Shown here in pieces: positions 1 through 8,933 of a stretch of 64,000 nt of DNA (position 1 is the stretch's first letter; each line of letters starts with the position of its first letter). The stretch is taken from the NCBI GenBank assembly GCA_964590195.1, contig CAZPWJ010000001.1, positions 62,001-126,000 on the forward strand. Direction: 5' to 3'. The notes beneath the pieces are model-generated. The model was not told where the DNA came from. It made no database searches and saw only the letters and a list, made by a program, of their open reading frames with translations. The position numbers were made by a program, and so were the translations under genes. This stretch comes from GCA-2731375 sp964590195. Its GTDB lineage: Bacteria > Pseudomonadota > Alphaproteobacteria > GCA-2731375.

Positions 1-1
1 G

Positions 2-721
2 GATCCGGGCTATCTGCGCGGCGTCGCCATGCATGTTAACGAACTCGGCATACAGCCGGGCGAAACGGTGCTGGACGTGGGCTGCGGCCCCGGTTCCCTG
101 GACCGCTGGCTGGCCCGCCAGACCGAAGGCGCCAACCCGATCACGGCGGTGGACGTGAATGGCTATTTCCTGCGCGAGGCCGCCGTCATAGCCGAGGCGG
201 AGGGCTTGAGCGATATCATCAGCTTCGGCCCCGGCAATGCGGAGGATCTGCAATTTGCCGATAACAGCTTCGATGTGGTGATGTCACATACGGTGATGGA
301 GGAATGCAACGCCGACAAAATGCTGGCCGAGTTGATCCGCGTCGCCAAACCGGGCGGCCGGGTCGGGGTCATGGTCCGGGCCGTGGATATGCGCAGCCTG
401 TGGAACCTGCCGGTATCGGCGGCGATCAAGGAAAAGGTGGAAGCGCCGGTACCGTCCGTGGGCGAGGGCGGCTGCGCCGATGCCTCGCTGTATAGCCGTT
501 TCGGTAAAAGCGGCCTGATGGATCTAAAACTGTTCCCCACCACCATGACCGTCTCCGACCCCGAGGGCTATACCTGGAAATATTACGAGCCCTATCTGTT
601 TTCCATGTTGGACGATGCCGAAACCGCCGAATGGCATGCCGCCAAGGCCCAGGCCATCGCCGACAAATCCATCCTGCTGGCCCGCTGGCTGCACTGCGCC
701 GTGGGTACCAAGCCGAGTTAG
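2..721 (+). CDS. Class I SAM-dependent methyltransferase, 5' end outside the window
   Basis: The frame is open from the first bases of the window (codons for DPGYLRGVA precede the first ATG at 29), so the true start probably lies upstream and this is the C-terminal part. The glycine-rich SAM-binding motif I (VLDVGCGPGSLDRWL) is followed by the acidic AVDVNGYFL strand. A later AKPGGRVGVM segment matches the post-motif region of UbiE-type Methyltransf_11/25 enzymes. The substrate cannot be told. The TAG stop (719-721) interlocks with the TAA stop of the convergent HD gene, leaving no room for a terminator between them. Confidence 0.85.
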   Translation, partial: DPGYLRGVAMHVNELGIQPGETVLDVGCGPGSLDRWLARQTEGANPITAVDVNGYFLREAAVIAEAEGLSDIISFGPGNAEDLQFADNSFDVVMSHTVMEECNADKMLAELIRVAKPGGRVGVMVRAVDMRSLWNLPVSAAIKEKVEAPVPSVGEGGCADASLYSRFGKSGLMDLKLFPTTMTVSDPEGYTWKYYEPYLFSMLDDAETAEWHAAKAQAIADKSILLARWLHCAVGTKPS

Positions 722-1272
722 AGCGAGAACCCCTCGACCGCCCTGCCCAGGCGGTCCAGCAATTGCCGGGGCAATGTTTGCGGAAAGGCTTCGGCCAGGC
801 TGCGGTAGTACCAGCGGGTACCCTGGGGACCGCCGTTGAAACGGTCCCAGACGGGCTCGCCCAACATGCGGTAGTCGGCAAGGATGCTTTCGGCATTGTG
901 GGTCTTGTCAGCCAGAACGACCAGCAGGGAACGTTCCGGCTTGTCCGGCAGGGCCGCGATGTAGCTTTCCTTGCGCAGGCGCCAAGGCAGGCGCGGTTCA
1001 TCCCAGCTATCGGTACAGTCGGCGACCATATCGGCGATACCGTCACCGAACATGGCCCTGACCGCCGCCAGGGTTTTGACGCCGCCCTGGTCCTCGACCG
1101 CATCATGCAGCAGGCCGGCGATGGCCTGATCCTCATCACCGCCATGTTCAATCACCAGGGAGGCAACCGTCATCAAATGGGCGATGTAGGGCACGGCGGC
1201 GACCTTTCGGGTCTGCGCCCTGTGCAATTCATGGGCGTAGCGAAAGGCATCGTCGAAACGTTTTGTCAGCAT
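718..1272 (-). CDS. HD-domain phosphohydrolase, SpoT/MESH1-like
   Basis: A 184-residue stand-alone HD-fold protein. It has the N-terminal helix typical of the RelA/SpoT hydrolase domain (FDDAFRYAHELH), then the first metal histidine (YIAHLMTVASL) and the HD pair (AGLLHDAVED), followed by an ADKTHNAESIL segment like the conserved DRLHNMRTL of ppGpp hydrolases. There is no synthetase, TGS or ACT domain. The family hydrolyses (p)ppGpp or related pyrophosphorylated nucleotides, but the substrate here is inferred only. A purine-rich AAGAGGAT lies about 8 bases before the ATG. It may be cotranscribed with the HxlR gene, whose stop is only four bases upstream. Confidence 0.8.
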   Translation of the reverse strand: MLTKRFDDAFRYAHELHRAQTRKVAAVPYIAHLMTVASLVIEHGGDEDQAIAGLLHDAVEDQGGVKTLAAVRAMFGDGIADMVADCTDSWDEPRLPWRLRKESYIAALPDKPERSLLVVLADKTHNAESILADYRMLGEPVWDRFNGGPQGTRWYYRSLAEAFPQTLPRQLLDRLGRAVEGFSL

Positions 1273-1276
1273 GGGT

Positions 1277-1972
1277 TTATCCTCTTGTCGCCAGGGCAGC
1301 TTCGGCGAAGGCGCTTAGCTGCAACCAATTCCCGATACCGTCCCGCAGGGCGCGGTCGCCGATCAATTCGATTTCGTCTTCGCGAATGGCCCGGGCAAGA
1401 TCGCGGTCACCCAGCCAGACCCGGGTCATTGCCGCCAGGCCGGCGCTGACATACAGGTTCACCTCGTAGCCGGGATCGCTCTGGCACAGATCGACCTCGT
1501 CGCCCTCGACCACCAACCACCACCGGCGCATGGCCTTGGCCGCATCCGGATAGTCGAACTGAATAACCTGGCGCTCACCATCGGGCATGGCGGCTGGATC
1601 AACGCGGCGGCGCATGTCCCACATCAAATAGCCCGCATCCAGTTCATCGCGGCCCAGCTTGTTTTCCAGCCAGCGGTGGCCCCACAGGCCCAGTGCGACG
1701 ACAATTGGTTTCAGTTCCACGCCAGCATCAGTCAGGCGGTATTCGGTGGCGCGTTTACCGGGTGCGGATATGCGCTCCACCACGCCGGCGCCTTCCAGGT
1801 CCTTCAGGCGTTTGGACAACAGGGCCGGCGACATCAAGGGCACGCCCCGGCGGATATCGTTGAAATGCGAGGCGCCCAGCAACATCTCGCGCAGCACCAG
1901 CGGCGTCCAACGTTCGCCAACGATCTCGACCGCCTTGGCGACGGGACAAAATTGATTGTAGCTCTTGGTCAT
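1277..1972 (-). CDS. HxlR-family winged-helix transcriptional regulator
   Basis: Residues 1-100 are a textbook HxlR domain: NQFCPVAKAVEIVGERWTPL, then SHFNDIRRGVP and SPALLSKRLKDLEGAGVV, the recognition helix and wing. The cysteine near residue 9 is the conserved N-terminal HxlR cysteine. A further ~120 residues after the winged helix are unusual for minimal HxlR proteins (about 110 aa) and include an SCP2/ligand-binding-like segment (ALRDGIGNWLQLSAFAEA), so this may sense a small molecule or lipid. It is divergent from the carboxymuconolactone-decarboxylase-like gene at 2087, which it could regulate; this is inference from orientation. Confidence 0.85.
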   Translation of the reverse strand: MTKSYNQFCPVAKAVEIVGERWTPLVLREMLLGASHFNDIRRGVPLMSPALLSKRLKDLEGAGVVERISAPGKRATEYRLTDAGVELKPIVVALGLWGHRWLENKLGRDELDAGYLMWDMRRRVDPAAMPDGERQVIQFDYPDAAKAMRRWWLVVEGDEVDLCQSDPGYEVNLYVSAGLAAMTRVWLGDRDLARAIREDEIELIGDRALRDGIGNWLQLSAFAEAALATRG

Positions 1973-2086
1973 GCGCCGACCTTAACTTCATGGCCACGTC
2001 TTGCCTAGTTCAGTTCCAGAACTAGTTTCACCAAGCTCCCAAGCCAATAATCGCGCCATCATTCAATCCGGCAAGGGAGATCACCG

Positions 2087-3193
2087 ATGTTACCGCAAAA
2101 ATTTCGCTTCGATTTGTTCGACCGCATGTCCGTCAAGACCATGCGCTATGTCAAGGCCGTCCCCCGGCGGCAGGCCACGGGCCAGGTTGCCGCCGTTTAT
2201 GAACAGGTGGCACGGGACTTCTTTATCAACGGCTCCATCACCTCACATTCCAAGGTGCCCGCACTGATGGCCGGTATGTGGACCGGCGGCCGGGAAGCCA
2301 TTCTGGTCAGCGACAAACTATCCCGTACCTTGAAGGAGGCCATGGGCGGGATTCTGTCGCGCATCAATGATTGCCCCTATTGCGGCGATATGTTCGTCAG
2401 CCTGGTGCATGGCGGCGGCGAGCATGATATCGCCTCGTTGATCCTGAATGGAGCGGAGGACCAGATCAGCGACCCTGTGATGCGGGCGCAGCTGCAATGG
2501 GCCGTGGCCGCCGCCGGCGGCGAGCGGGAGAAATTGACGCAATCGCCCTACACCGAGGCGCAGATGCCCGAGGCCCTGGGAACCCTGATGATGTCCAGCT
2601 ATGTCAACCGCTACAGTCACGTAATCATGGACGGCTCGCCCGTGGTGCCGCTGTTTGGCTCCCGCGGTATCAAGGACTTGATGTTGCGCCTCTTTGGGGT
2701 GGAATTGAAAACCACCACCGAACGGAACATCACCCCGGGCCTGGCCAACGATTTGCTGCCCGCCGCCGAACCGCCGGCGGACATGACCTGGGCCGCGCCC
2801 AATCCGCGTATCGAGGACGGTTTCGCCCGCTGGGCCGCCGCCGTCGGGCGGGAGGCTCCCCGCGCCGTACCGGATTCCGTCCGCGCCTTGGTCGAGGTCA
2901 ATATCGGCCAATGGCAAGGCGAGCGCATGCCCATGAGCCGCAGTTGGGTGGATGGTGAAACCGGCGGACTGACAGGCCGGGAACGGGCCATGGCGCGCCT
3001 GGCCCTGGTCATCGGCAAGGCCTCCTACCAGGTGGACGACACCATGGTCGAAGAGGTCCTGAAACACGGCTGTGACGAGGAAAGCCTGATCCGTCTGCTG
3101 TCCTGGGCCGCCTTTACCGCTGCCCGCCGAGTGGCCGAGAATACCGCCCTGGCCACGCGGGAAACCCGGACCGAACTATCCGCCGCCGCCTGA
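2087..3193 (+). CDS. Carboxymuconolactone decarboxylase / AhpD-like protein
   Basis: A 368-residue, apparently two-domain protein of the AhpD/CMD superfamily. The first domain carries the redox-type pair CPYC near residues 102-105 in a helix (AMGGILSRINDCPYCGDMF). The histidine normally four residues after the second cysteine in AhpD is absent (F here), so peroxidase activity is uncertain. The C-terminal part (TGRERAMARLALVIGKASYQVDD to AAFTAARRVAE) resembles a second CMD-like helical unit without cysteines. The start is supported by AAGGGAG seven bases upstream of ATG. It is divergent from the HxlR gene. Confidence 0.7.
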   Translation: MLPQKFRFDLFDRMSVKTMRYVKAVPRRQATGQVAAVYEQVARDFFINGSITSHSKVPALMAGMWTGGREAILVSDKLSRTLKEAMGGILSRINDCPYCGDMFVSLVHGGGEHDIASLILNGAEDQISDPVMRAQLQWAVAAAGGEREKLTQSPYTEAQMPEALGTLMMSSYVNRYSHVIMDGSPVVPLFGSRGIKDLMLRLFGVELKTTTERNITPGLANDLLPAAEPPADMTWAAPNPRIEDGFARWAAAVGREAPRAVPDSVRALVEVNIGQWQGERMPMSRSWVDGETGGLTGRERAMARLALVIGKASYQVDDTMVEEVLKHGCDEESLIRLLSWAAFTAARRVAENTALATRETRTELSAAA

Positions 3194-3199
3194 GGGCAA

Positions 3200-3238
3200 G
3201 CCCCCGGTCGCAAAAGCCAGGAGTCCGGGGCCGGGGGC
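3200..3238. terminator. Bidirectional terminator-like hairpin
   Basis: Arms GCCCCCGG (3200-3207) and CCGGGGGC (3231-3238) form a perfect 8-bp inverted repeat centred between the convergent stops at 3193 and 3245. There is no clear U-tract on either side, so termination is inferred from position and stability. Confidence 0.5.
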
Positions 3239-3244
3239 CGGTGG

Positions 3245-3739
3245 CTAACCGCGCTTTTTCACCAGCAGTTTTTGTTCGCCTTCCAGGATCAGTTCCCGGC
3301 GCTGGTTGTGCAGGGTGGAGCGCAAAACGACCACGCCCGTGCTGCGGCCCGGCTCCAGGGCGATGACTTCCAGCATGGGATAGACGGTGTCGCCGGCATA
3401 CAACGGTTTCAGAAACTTGGAGGACTGTTCGATAAAGGCGATCAGGGCATCGCCAAAATAATGCGGCAGCATGCCGGCCCCCGGCGCGGTCTGGATCAGG
3501 GCCTGAAAACCATGGGCCAACAGGTTTTCGTGTCCCCGGGCCTGGCAGTAGGGCAGATCATAATGGATCGGATGATTGTCGCCCGAGGCCAGCTGAAAGG
3601 CCGCGAAATTGGCATCCGCCAGGGTGCGCGAGGGAATGGGAAATTTGTCACCAACCGCCACATCCTCGAAATAGTGGCTTTCGCACATGGCGTGTTTGCT
3701 GGGGTCAAAGCCTTCGTCGATATCCGGTTCGCCGCGCAT
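3245..3739 (-). CDS. MaoC-like hot-dog dehydratase
   Basis: A 164-residue single hot-dog-fold protein. The hydratase signature is visible: LASGDNHPIHYD (catalytic Asp and His of the (R)-specific enoyl-CoA hydratase type) followed by a G-rich AHGFQALIQT helix. The family hydrates or dehydrates acyl-CoA thioesters, so this is probably an accessory fatty-acid or branched-acid catabolic enzyme. It stands alone on the minus strand and is divergent from the M19 peptidase-like gene, with about 75 bases between the two starts. Substrate unknown. Confidence 0.85.
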   Translation of the reverse strand: MRGEPDIDEGFDPSKHAMCESHYFEDVAVGDKFPIPSRTLADANFAAFQLASGDNHPIHYDLPYCQARGHENLLAHGFQALIQTAPGAGMLPHYFGDALIAFIEQSSKFLKPLYAGDTVYPMLEVIALEPGRSTGVVVLRSTLHNQRRELILEGEQKLLVKKRG

Positions 3740-3815
3740 GATTTTTTCCTTCCCAATGGCCTAAGGTATATGCTCGTTAGCATTGCGGTGAACGAGTTAG
3801 CAAAGGGTATCTGGC

Positions 3816-4823
3816 ATGACGGCGGCGGAACTTCAAAATAAGGCCCTGGTGATCGACGGCCTGTCCTATCACAGCGACGGTTATACCGGCGATCTGCGCG
3901 CGGGCGGCATCAATGCCCTGAACGTCACCATGAACCATTTCGAGGCGGATTTTACCGAAAGCTGCGAAAAAATCGCGGGCTGGCTGGCCTACATGGCGGC
4001 CCCTGACGCCGAATGGGCCCCGATCCGCCAGGCCTCGGACCTGGCGGCGGCCAAGGATGCGGGAAAAATCGGTCTGATCATGGGCTGGCAGAACATGCGC
4101 CCGGTGGCCGACGATCTGGACCGCATCCACCTGTTTCACCAATTGGGCGTCCGGGTGATGCAACCGACCTACAATTACCGCAACTTCATGGGCGATGGTA
4201 ATCTGGAGACCGAGGACGCGGGCCTCTCCATACTGGGACGGGACGCGGTGCGTATTTTGAACGAACTGGGCATCGCCATCGATATCAGCCATGTGGGCGA
4301 TCATACCTCCCGCGATATTCTGGAGCTGTCGACCCAGCCGGTGCTGGCGACCCATGTGGATGCCCGGGCCCTGACGCCCCTGGCGCGCAACAAGGATGAC
4401 GATATTCTGCGAGCAGTGGCGAACAGCGGCGGTGTCATCGGGGTCAGCGTTTATGGCCCCATGCTGTGGGACGGCGACCGCGACCGCCGCCCAACCATCG
4501 ACGATTTCATCCGCCACCTGGACCATATCATCGAGCTGGTGGGCATTGAGCATGTGGGCTTCGGCACGGATATTCCGGTCTCCAACGATCTGCGCCGCAC
4601 CGCGCAGATTGCGCTGAACCGGCGCCTGTGGTCAGGCATTTCCGAATATGGCGATTGTTTTGGCCATGACATTCCGGCCCGCTATGCGATGGGCGCCAAC
4701 AACCACGGCAAACTGCCCAACATCACCGCCGCACTGCTGGAACGCAGCTGGGCCGAGGCGGATATCGAAGCCTACCTGGGCGCCAACTTCGCCCGCGTGC
4801 TTGGCGAGATTTGGGGCGGCTAA
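3816..4823 (+). CDS. Membrane dipeptidase-like (peptidase M19) protein with altered metal site
   Basis: A 335-residue M19/renal-dipeptidase-family TIM barrel. Recognisable blocks are QPTYNYRNFMGDGNLETEDAG, IAIDISHVGDHTSRDIL, PVLATHVDARALTPLARN and EHVGFGTDIPV. The N-terminal HxD ligand block is replaced by DGLSYHSDG. The bridging glutamate expected in the 'G-x-E-G' strand is replaced by Gln in MGWQNMRP. This fits the divergent M19 subgroup found in proteobacterial catabolic loci, so ordinary dipeptidase activity should not be assumed. Located in a mixed catabolic region; its stop lies one base from the stop of the convergent oxidoreductase gene. Confidence 0.8.
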   Translation: MTAAELQNKALVIDGLSYHSDGYTGDLRAGGINALNVTMNHFEADFTESCEKIAGWLAYMAAPDAEWAPIRQASDLAAAKDAGKIGLIMGWQNMRPVADDLDRIHLFHQLGVRVMQPTYNYRNFMGDGNLETEDAGLSILGRDAVRILNELGIAIDISHVGDHTSRDILELSTQPVLATHVDARALTPLARNKDDDILRAVANSGGVIGVSVYGPMLWDGDRDRRPTIDDFIRHLDHIIELVGIEHVGFGTDIPVSNDLRRTAQIALNRRLWSGISEYGDCFGHDIPARYAMGANNHGKLPNITAALLERSWAEADIEAYLGANFARVLGEIWGG

Positions 4824-4824
4824 C

Positions 4825-5766
4825 TTAGACCTTCGGCGCGATCTCGGCGGCGAAGCGGGATATCTGCCGTTGCTGCTCCTCTGGGTCCTCGCCGCGATAG
4901 CGGACGATGAAGCCCCGGTAGCCCAGGTCCCGGATGCGCTTGAAGTCATCAATGATCTGGCCAACCGATCCGGTGCCCGGCTCCCGCCCGCCATCCTTGG
5001 CCGCCACCGCGGTATCGATATTGATGAAAAGCTTGTGATGCAGGGCCAGGTCGTCAAATGGCCGCCCCGCATCCTGGCAAAAACCGCGCAGGGCGGAGAG
5101 GCGCTCGGCCAGGGCCGCGATACCCAGGCCGACCGACAGCCAGCCATCGGCCAATCGCGCCACCCGGCGCAAGGCCGCCTTCGAGGTGCCGCCGACCAGG
5201 ATTGGCGGGTGCGGCCGCTGCGCCGAGGCCGGATAGGAGTGCACCGGATCGAACCGATAGGTCTCGCCCTGGTAGGCCACTTCGCCGCCCGCACAGATGG
5301 CCTTGAAAATCTCCAGATATTCGTCCGTGACCTTGCCGCGCCGGGCGAAATCGAATGTATCCAGGGCGGCGAATTCTTCGGCCATCCAGCCCACGCCGGC
5401 GCCCAGGATGATGCGGCCGTTGGAGAACACATCCAGGGTGGTCAACATGCGGGCCAGCAGAATGGGATTGCGGTGAGGCATCACCAGGACCGCCGTGCCG
5501 ATTTTCACCCGCTTCGTCGCCCCCACCAGAACGCCCATGGTGGCGATGGGTTCAAGCAGCGGTTCGTCCAATGGCGCTGGAAAACTGCCGTCTACGCTGT
5601 AGGGATATTTCGAGGCGACCTTGGCCGGAAAGACCACGTGATCGGCCAGCCAGACGGAATGAAAGCCTTCGTTCTCGGCCAGCAGGGCAAGTTTCAGAAC
5701 CTCGCCGGGCACCGCCAAGGGGCCATAGACGCCAACATCCAGCCCGAACTCCGTATCGTTTGCCAT
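4825..5766 (-). CDS. LLM-class (luciferase-like) flavin oxidoreductase
   Basis: A 313-residue luciferase-like monooxygenase of the TIGR03619/F420-dependent type. Visible features are the N-terminal barrel strand (GLDVGVYGPL), SVWLADHVVFP, TAVLVMPHRNPILLARMLTTLDV, RIILGAGVGWMAEEFAAL and PPILVGGTSKAALRR. Cofactor (FMN or F420) cannot be decided from sequence. I place the start at the ATG giving MANDTEF because the family block begins directly there. Two upstream in-frame ATGs (5778, 5853) would add a hydrophobic, non-family leader. Divergent from the M20 amidohydrolase. Confidence 0.82.
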   Translation of the reverse strand: MANDTEFGLDVGVYGPLAVPGEVLKLALLAENEGFHSVWLADHVVFPAKVASKYPYSVDGSFPAPLDEPLLEPIATMGVLVGATKRVKIGTAVLVMPHRNPILLARMLTTLDVFSNGRIILGAGVGWMAEEFAALDTFDFARRGKVTDEYLEIFKAICAGGEVAYQGETYRFDPVHSYPASAQRPHPPILVGGTSKAALRRVARLADGWLSVGLGIAALAERLSALRGFCQDAGRPFDDLALHHKLFINIDTAVAAKDGGREPGTGSVGQIIDDFKRIRDLGYRGFIVRYRGEDPEEQQRQISRFAAEIAPKV

Positions 5767-5871
5767 TCGCCACCCCATATATTTGCACCACCACGATAGG
5801 CAAAGCCGAACAATAATTCCAACATCGCCTATACTCAGTAGCAACGGGGACAAAACAGTGGACGCGTTAAC

Positions 5872-7077
5872 ATGGACACGAACATCGATCTATTAGCCGA
5901 GGCCCAGGAATTGCAGGCACGGACCGTGGCCATGCGGCGGCGCATCCATCAACATCCCGAACTGGGCAACGATCTGCCCCGGACCAAAGCGGTGGTGATG
6001 GAAGCCATCGCCGGCCTTGATCTGGAAATCGTCGAGAGCAAGCAGACCTCGGGCATCGTGGCGACCCTGCGCGGAAACTCGCCGGGACCGACCATATTGC
6101 TGCGCGGCGATATGGATGCCCTGCCCATGAGTGAGGAAACAGGCCTGGACTTCGCTTCCCAGATCGAGGGTTGCATGCACAGTTGCGGCCATGACGCCCA
6201 TACCGCCATGCTGGCCACCGCGGCCCACTTGCTATGCGGCCACCGCGCCCGCCTGAAGGGCAACGTCAAGTTCATGTTCCAGCCGGGCGAGGAGGGCTAC
6301 AAGGGCGCCAAGGTGATGCTGGACGAGGGCGTGCTGGCCGTAGGCGGCGAACCCGATGCGGTTTTTGGTCTGCATGTGGATCCCAGGCGTTCATCGGGCG
6401 TTATTGGCGGCCGGGAAGGCAACGCGCTGGCGGCGGCGGATTCCTACGAGATCAAGATCATCGGCACCGGCGGCCATGGTGCGCGGCCCCACGACGGCAA
6501 TGACCCTGTGCCGGTGGCCTGTCACCTGGTCACCGCGCTGCAGACCATGGTGACCCGGCGCATCAATGTCTGGGACCCCATCGTTCTGACCGTCGGCGTG
6601 ATCAAGGCCGGCACCCGCCGCAATATCATTCCGGAATTCGCCGATATGGCCCTGACCCTGCGCAGTTTTTCCGAAGACTCCCGCGATCTGGCGGAACGCC
6701 TGATCACCAACATGGCCGCGAAAACCGCCGAGGCCCATGACATGACGGCGGAGGTCAAGGTGACCAAGGGCTATCCCCCCACGGTCAATGAAGGCCGCTT
6801 CGTGGATCTGGTGGAAACCGCCGTCACCAGGAATTTCGGCCAAGGCGCCTTTGCCCGCGATGCTCATCCGCGCATGGGTTCGGAGGATTTTTCCTATATT
6901 CTGCAACGCTATCCCGGCGCCTTCGTCTTTCTGGGTGCCGCGCCAAAGGGGGTGAACCCGGTTGAAGCAGCCGGCAACCACTCCCCCTATATGGCGATTG
7001 ATGAAGACGCCATGGCCAACGGCGCCGCCGCCCATGCCGCCGTCGCCTTTGAATTTCTGAATGGTGGCCTGAACTGA
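5872..7077 (+). CDS. M20 family amidohydrolase (hippurate/N-acyl amino acid hydrolase type)
   Basis: A 401-residue M20D-type metal amidohydrolase. It shows MRRRIHQHPELGND, the metal block LLRGDMDALPMSE, the MHSCGHDAHTAML motif (Cys/His metal ligands) and the FQPGEEGYKGAKVML block containing the catalytic Glu pair. A C-terminal MGSEDFSYIL supplies another ligand. The dimerisation or lid domain lies between about residues 185 and 295 (TGGHGARPHDGNDPV). The family removes acyl or aryl groups from amino acids; the exact substrate is unknown. It is read with the strand of the zeta-subunit gene but 137 bases away. Confidence 0.9.
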   Translation: MDTNIDLLAEAQELQARTVAMRRRIHQHPELGNDLPRTKAVVMEAIAGLDLEIVESKQTSGIVATLRGNSPGPTILLRGDMDALPMSEETGLDFASQIEGCMHSCGHDAHTAMLATAAHLLCGHRARLKGNVKFMFQPGEEGYKGAKVMLDEGVLAVGGEPDAVFGLHVDPRRSSGVIGGREGNALAAADSYEIKIIGTGGHGARPHDGNDPVPVACHLVTALQTMVTRRINVWDPIVLTVGVIKAGTRRNIIPEFADMALTLRSFSEDSRDLAERLITNMAAKTAEAHDMTAEVKVTKGYPPTVNEGRFVDLVETAVTRNFGQGAFARDAHPRMGSEDFSYILQRYPGAFVFLGAAPKGVNPVEAAGNHSPYMAIDEDAMANGAAAHAAVAFEFLNGGLN

Positions 7078-7213
7078 CGATGGGGGCTGACGATGCGGAC
7101 TGATGGCGCGGACTGGAAATTCCTCCAGGAAGCCCCACATAACAAATAGCTAGCTCGGCGCCGGACGAATGGATGGGGCATCGGTGTAATTCATGCGCGG
7201 GAGCGGCGGTACC

Positions 7214-7633
7214 ATGACCACATTCGACAAGCGAGAAAAGGCATTCGAAGCGAAGTTCGCCTTCGATCAGGAAACCACATTCAAGATTGGCGCCCGGCGC
7301 AACAAGCTGCTGGGCCTTTGGGTGGCGCAACAGCTGGGATTGGAAGGCGCGGACGCCACCGCGTATGCCAACAGCGTGATTGCCGCGAACTTCGAGACGC
7401 CAGGCCATGACGATGTCTTCGCCAAGGTCTGGGGTGATATTCAAGGCAAGGGCTTGGCCCTGGGCACGGATCATGTCCGGCGCAAGATGCAGGAATTCTG
7501 GGAGGTCGCCCAGGAGCAGATCACCCCAAACCAGCATCATTATGGCGCCATCTCCGCCGCCGACCTGAACCGCGCGCGGCAAAGCAAGGCCGCCTGGTCC
7601 TGGCAGCGGGCAAAGCCCACACGAAAACACTAG
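7214..7633 (+). CDS. F1Fo-ATPase inhibitor zeta subunit (DUF1476) with C-terminal extension
   Basis: Residues 1-105 match the DUF1476/zeta family of alphaproteobacterial ATP synthase inhibitors: MTTFDKREKAFEAKFAFDQE, then RRNKLLGLWVAQQLG and the helix containing HVRRKMQEFWEVAQ. In Paracoccus the basic, largely helical N-terminus inserts in F1 and blocks ATP hydrolysis. Here the protein is about 139 residues because a His/Trp/Lys-rich tail of about 34 residues follows, ending near AWSWQRAKP. I start at 7214 because the family begins MTTFD; an in-frame upstream start at 7193 would add seven residues. No atp genes are nearby. Confidence 0.88.
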   Translation: MTTFDKREKAFEAKFAFDQETTFKIGARRNKLLGLWVAQQLGLEGADATAYANSVIAANFETPGHDDVFAKVWGDIQGKGLALGTDHVRRKMQEFWEVAQEQITPNQHHYGAISAADLNRARQSKAAWSWQRAKPTRKH

Positions 7634-7711
7634 AACATCGGCCCGCACTGCTGATTCCGCGCTATAATGCACGTCCAGCATGTAGCGGTGTCAGTAAGGG
7701 GTATCGGGACG

Positions 7712-8893
7712 ATGGATCTAAAGATGTCGGCAGCGGACGCGGCCTTTCAGGAAGAAGTGCGGGATTTCATTGCCGAGAACCTCACGGACGAGATGCGCGA
7801 GGCGGGCCGCCTGAACGCCAGCTCGTTCGCGGATTTCACCATCTCGCAACGCTGGTATCAGGCGCTGTATAAAAAAGGCTGGGCCGCGCGCTCCTGGCCA
7901 ACGGAACATGGCGGCTGCGGCTGGACGCCCATGCAGCGATATATCTATGACACGGAAGCGGCCAAGGCCGGCACCCCGACTTATTTCTCCATGGGTATTT
8001 CCATGGTTGGTCCGGTGGTGATGCGGTTCGGCACCGAAGAACAAAAATCTCATTTTCTGCCCCGTATTCTCTCGGCCGAGGATATCTGGTGCCAGGGCTA
8101 TTCCGAGCCGGGCTCGGGTTCCGATCTGGCCTCGTTGCAGACCAGAGCGGTATCGGCGGGCGATGACTATGTCATCAACGGCACCAAGATCTGGACCACG
8201 GGCGCGCACAACGCCAACATGATCTTTTGCCTGGTGCGTACGGCGGAGGGGGAAAAACGCCAGGAAGGCATCAGCTTCCTGCTGTTTCCCATGACCACGC
8301 CGGGCATCACCGTCAAGCCGATCATCAACATCGCCGGCGATCACAGTTTCAACCAGGTCTTTTTCGATGACGTTCGGGTGCCGAAATCAAGCCGCGTCGG
8401 CGAGGAAAACGACGGCTGGACCGTGGCCAAATATCTGTTGGAATTCGAACGCGGCGGCAGCGCCTTCGGGGCCATGGTAGCCGCCTCCCTGGCGCAGTTG
8501 CGCGCCGTTGCCGCAGATACATCGGACGATCCCCTGTTCGCCAACAAAATCGCGGCGGCGGCGATCAAGCAGCAGGCCGCCGAATATACCGAGCACCGGA
8601 TGATAGCCGATATCACCCGCCAGGGTCGGCCGGGGCATGCCTCCTCCATCATGAAGGTGATGGGTTCGGAGACCAACCAGCACATCACCGAACTGACGGT
8701 CGAGGCCCTGCAATATTACGCCGCGCCCTCCCAGCCCGAGGCGCGCAAGCCCGGCAACAACGTCACGCCCATCGCACCGGGGCCCGGTGTTTCGTCGGTG
8801 GCGAAATATCTGCACTTCAGGGCGGCTTCTATCTACAGCGGCTCCAATGAAATCCAGCGCAACATCGTGGCCAAGCGGGTCCTGGGAATGTAG
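7712..8893 (+). CDS. Acyl-CoA dehydrogenase
   Basis: A 393-residue FAD-dependent acyl-CoA dehydrogenase. Landmarks are the N-terminal helical domain (FQEEVRDFIAENL), the FAD/substrate strand WCQGYSEPGSGSDLASLQT, the VINGTKIWTTGAHNANMI block, and the C-terminal domain ending YSGSNEIQRNIVAKRVLGM. It oxidises an acyl-CoA to the enoyl-CoA and passes electrons to ETF. The PEHGG-like WPTEHGGCGW block near residue 75 is typical of the FadE-like subfamily. The start at 7712 (MDLKMSAADAAF) fits the family; an upstream ATG at 7667 would add 15 residues. Electron-transfer partners are not in this window. Confidence 0.9.
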   Translation: MDLKMSAADAAFQEEVRDFIAENLTDEMREAGRLNASSFADFTISQRWYQALYKKGWAARSWPTEHGGCGWTPMQRYIYDTEAAKAGTPTYFSMGISMVGPVVMRFGTEEQKSHFLPRILSAEDIWCQGYSEPGSGSDLASLQTRAVSAGDDYVINGTKIWTTGAHNANMIFCLVRTAEGEKRQEGISFLLFPMTTPGITVKPIINIAGDHSFNQVFFDDVRVPKSSRVGEENDGWTVAKYLLEFERGGSAFGAMVAASLAQLRAVAADTSDDPLFANKIAAAAIKQQAAEYTEHRMIADITRQGRPGHASSIMKVMGSETNQHITELTVEALQYYAAPSQPEARKPGNNVTPIAPGPGVSSVAKYLHFRAASIYSGSNEIQRNIVAKRVLGM

Positions 8894-8933
8894 GGCCCAC
8901 CCTGCTCCTGACTAAATATTTCAGAAAGAAGAC

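Noticed and set aside
4648..5799. 383-codon frame on the plus strand
   Set aside because: It is antisense to the luciferase-like oxidoreductase gene and overlaps the M19 gene. The translation has no recognisable domain.
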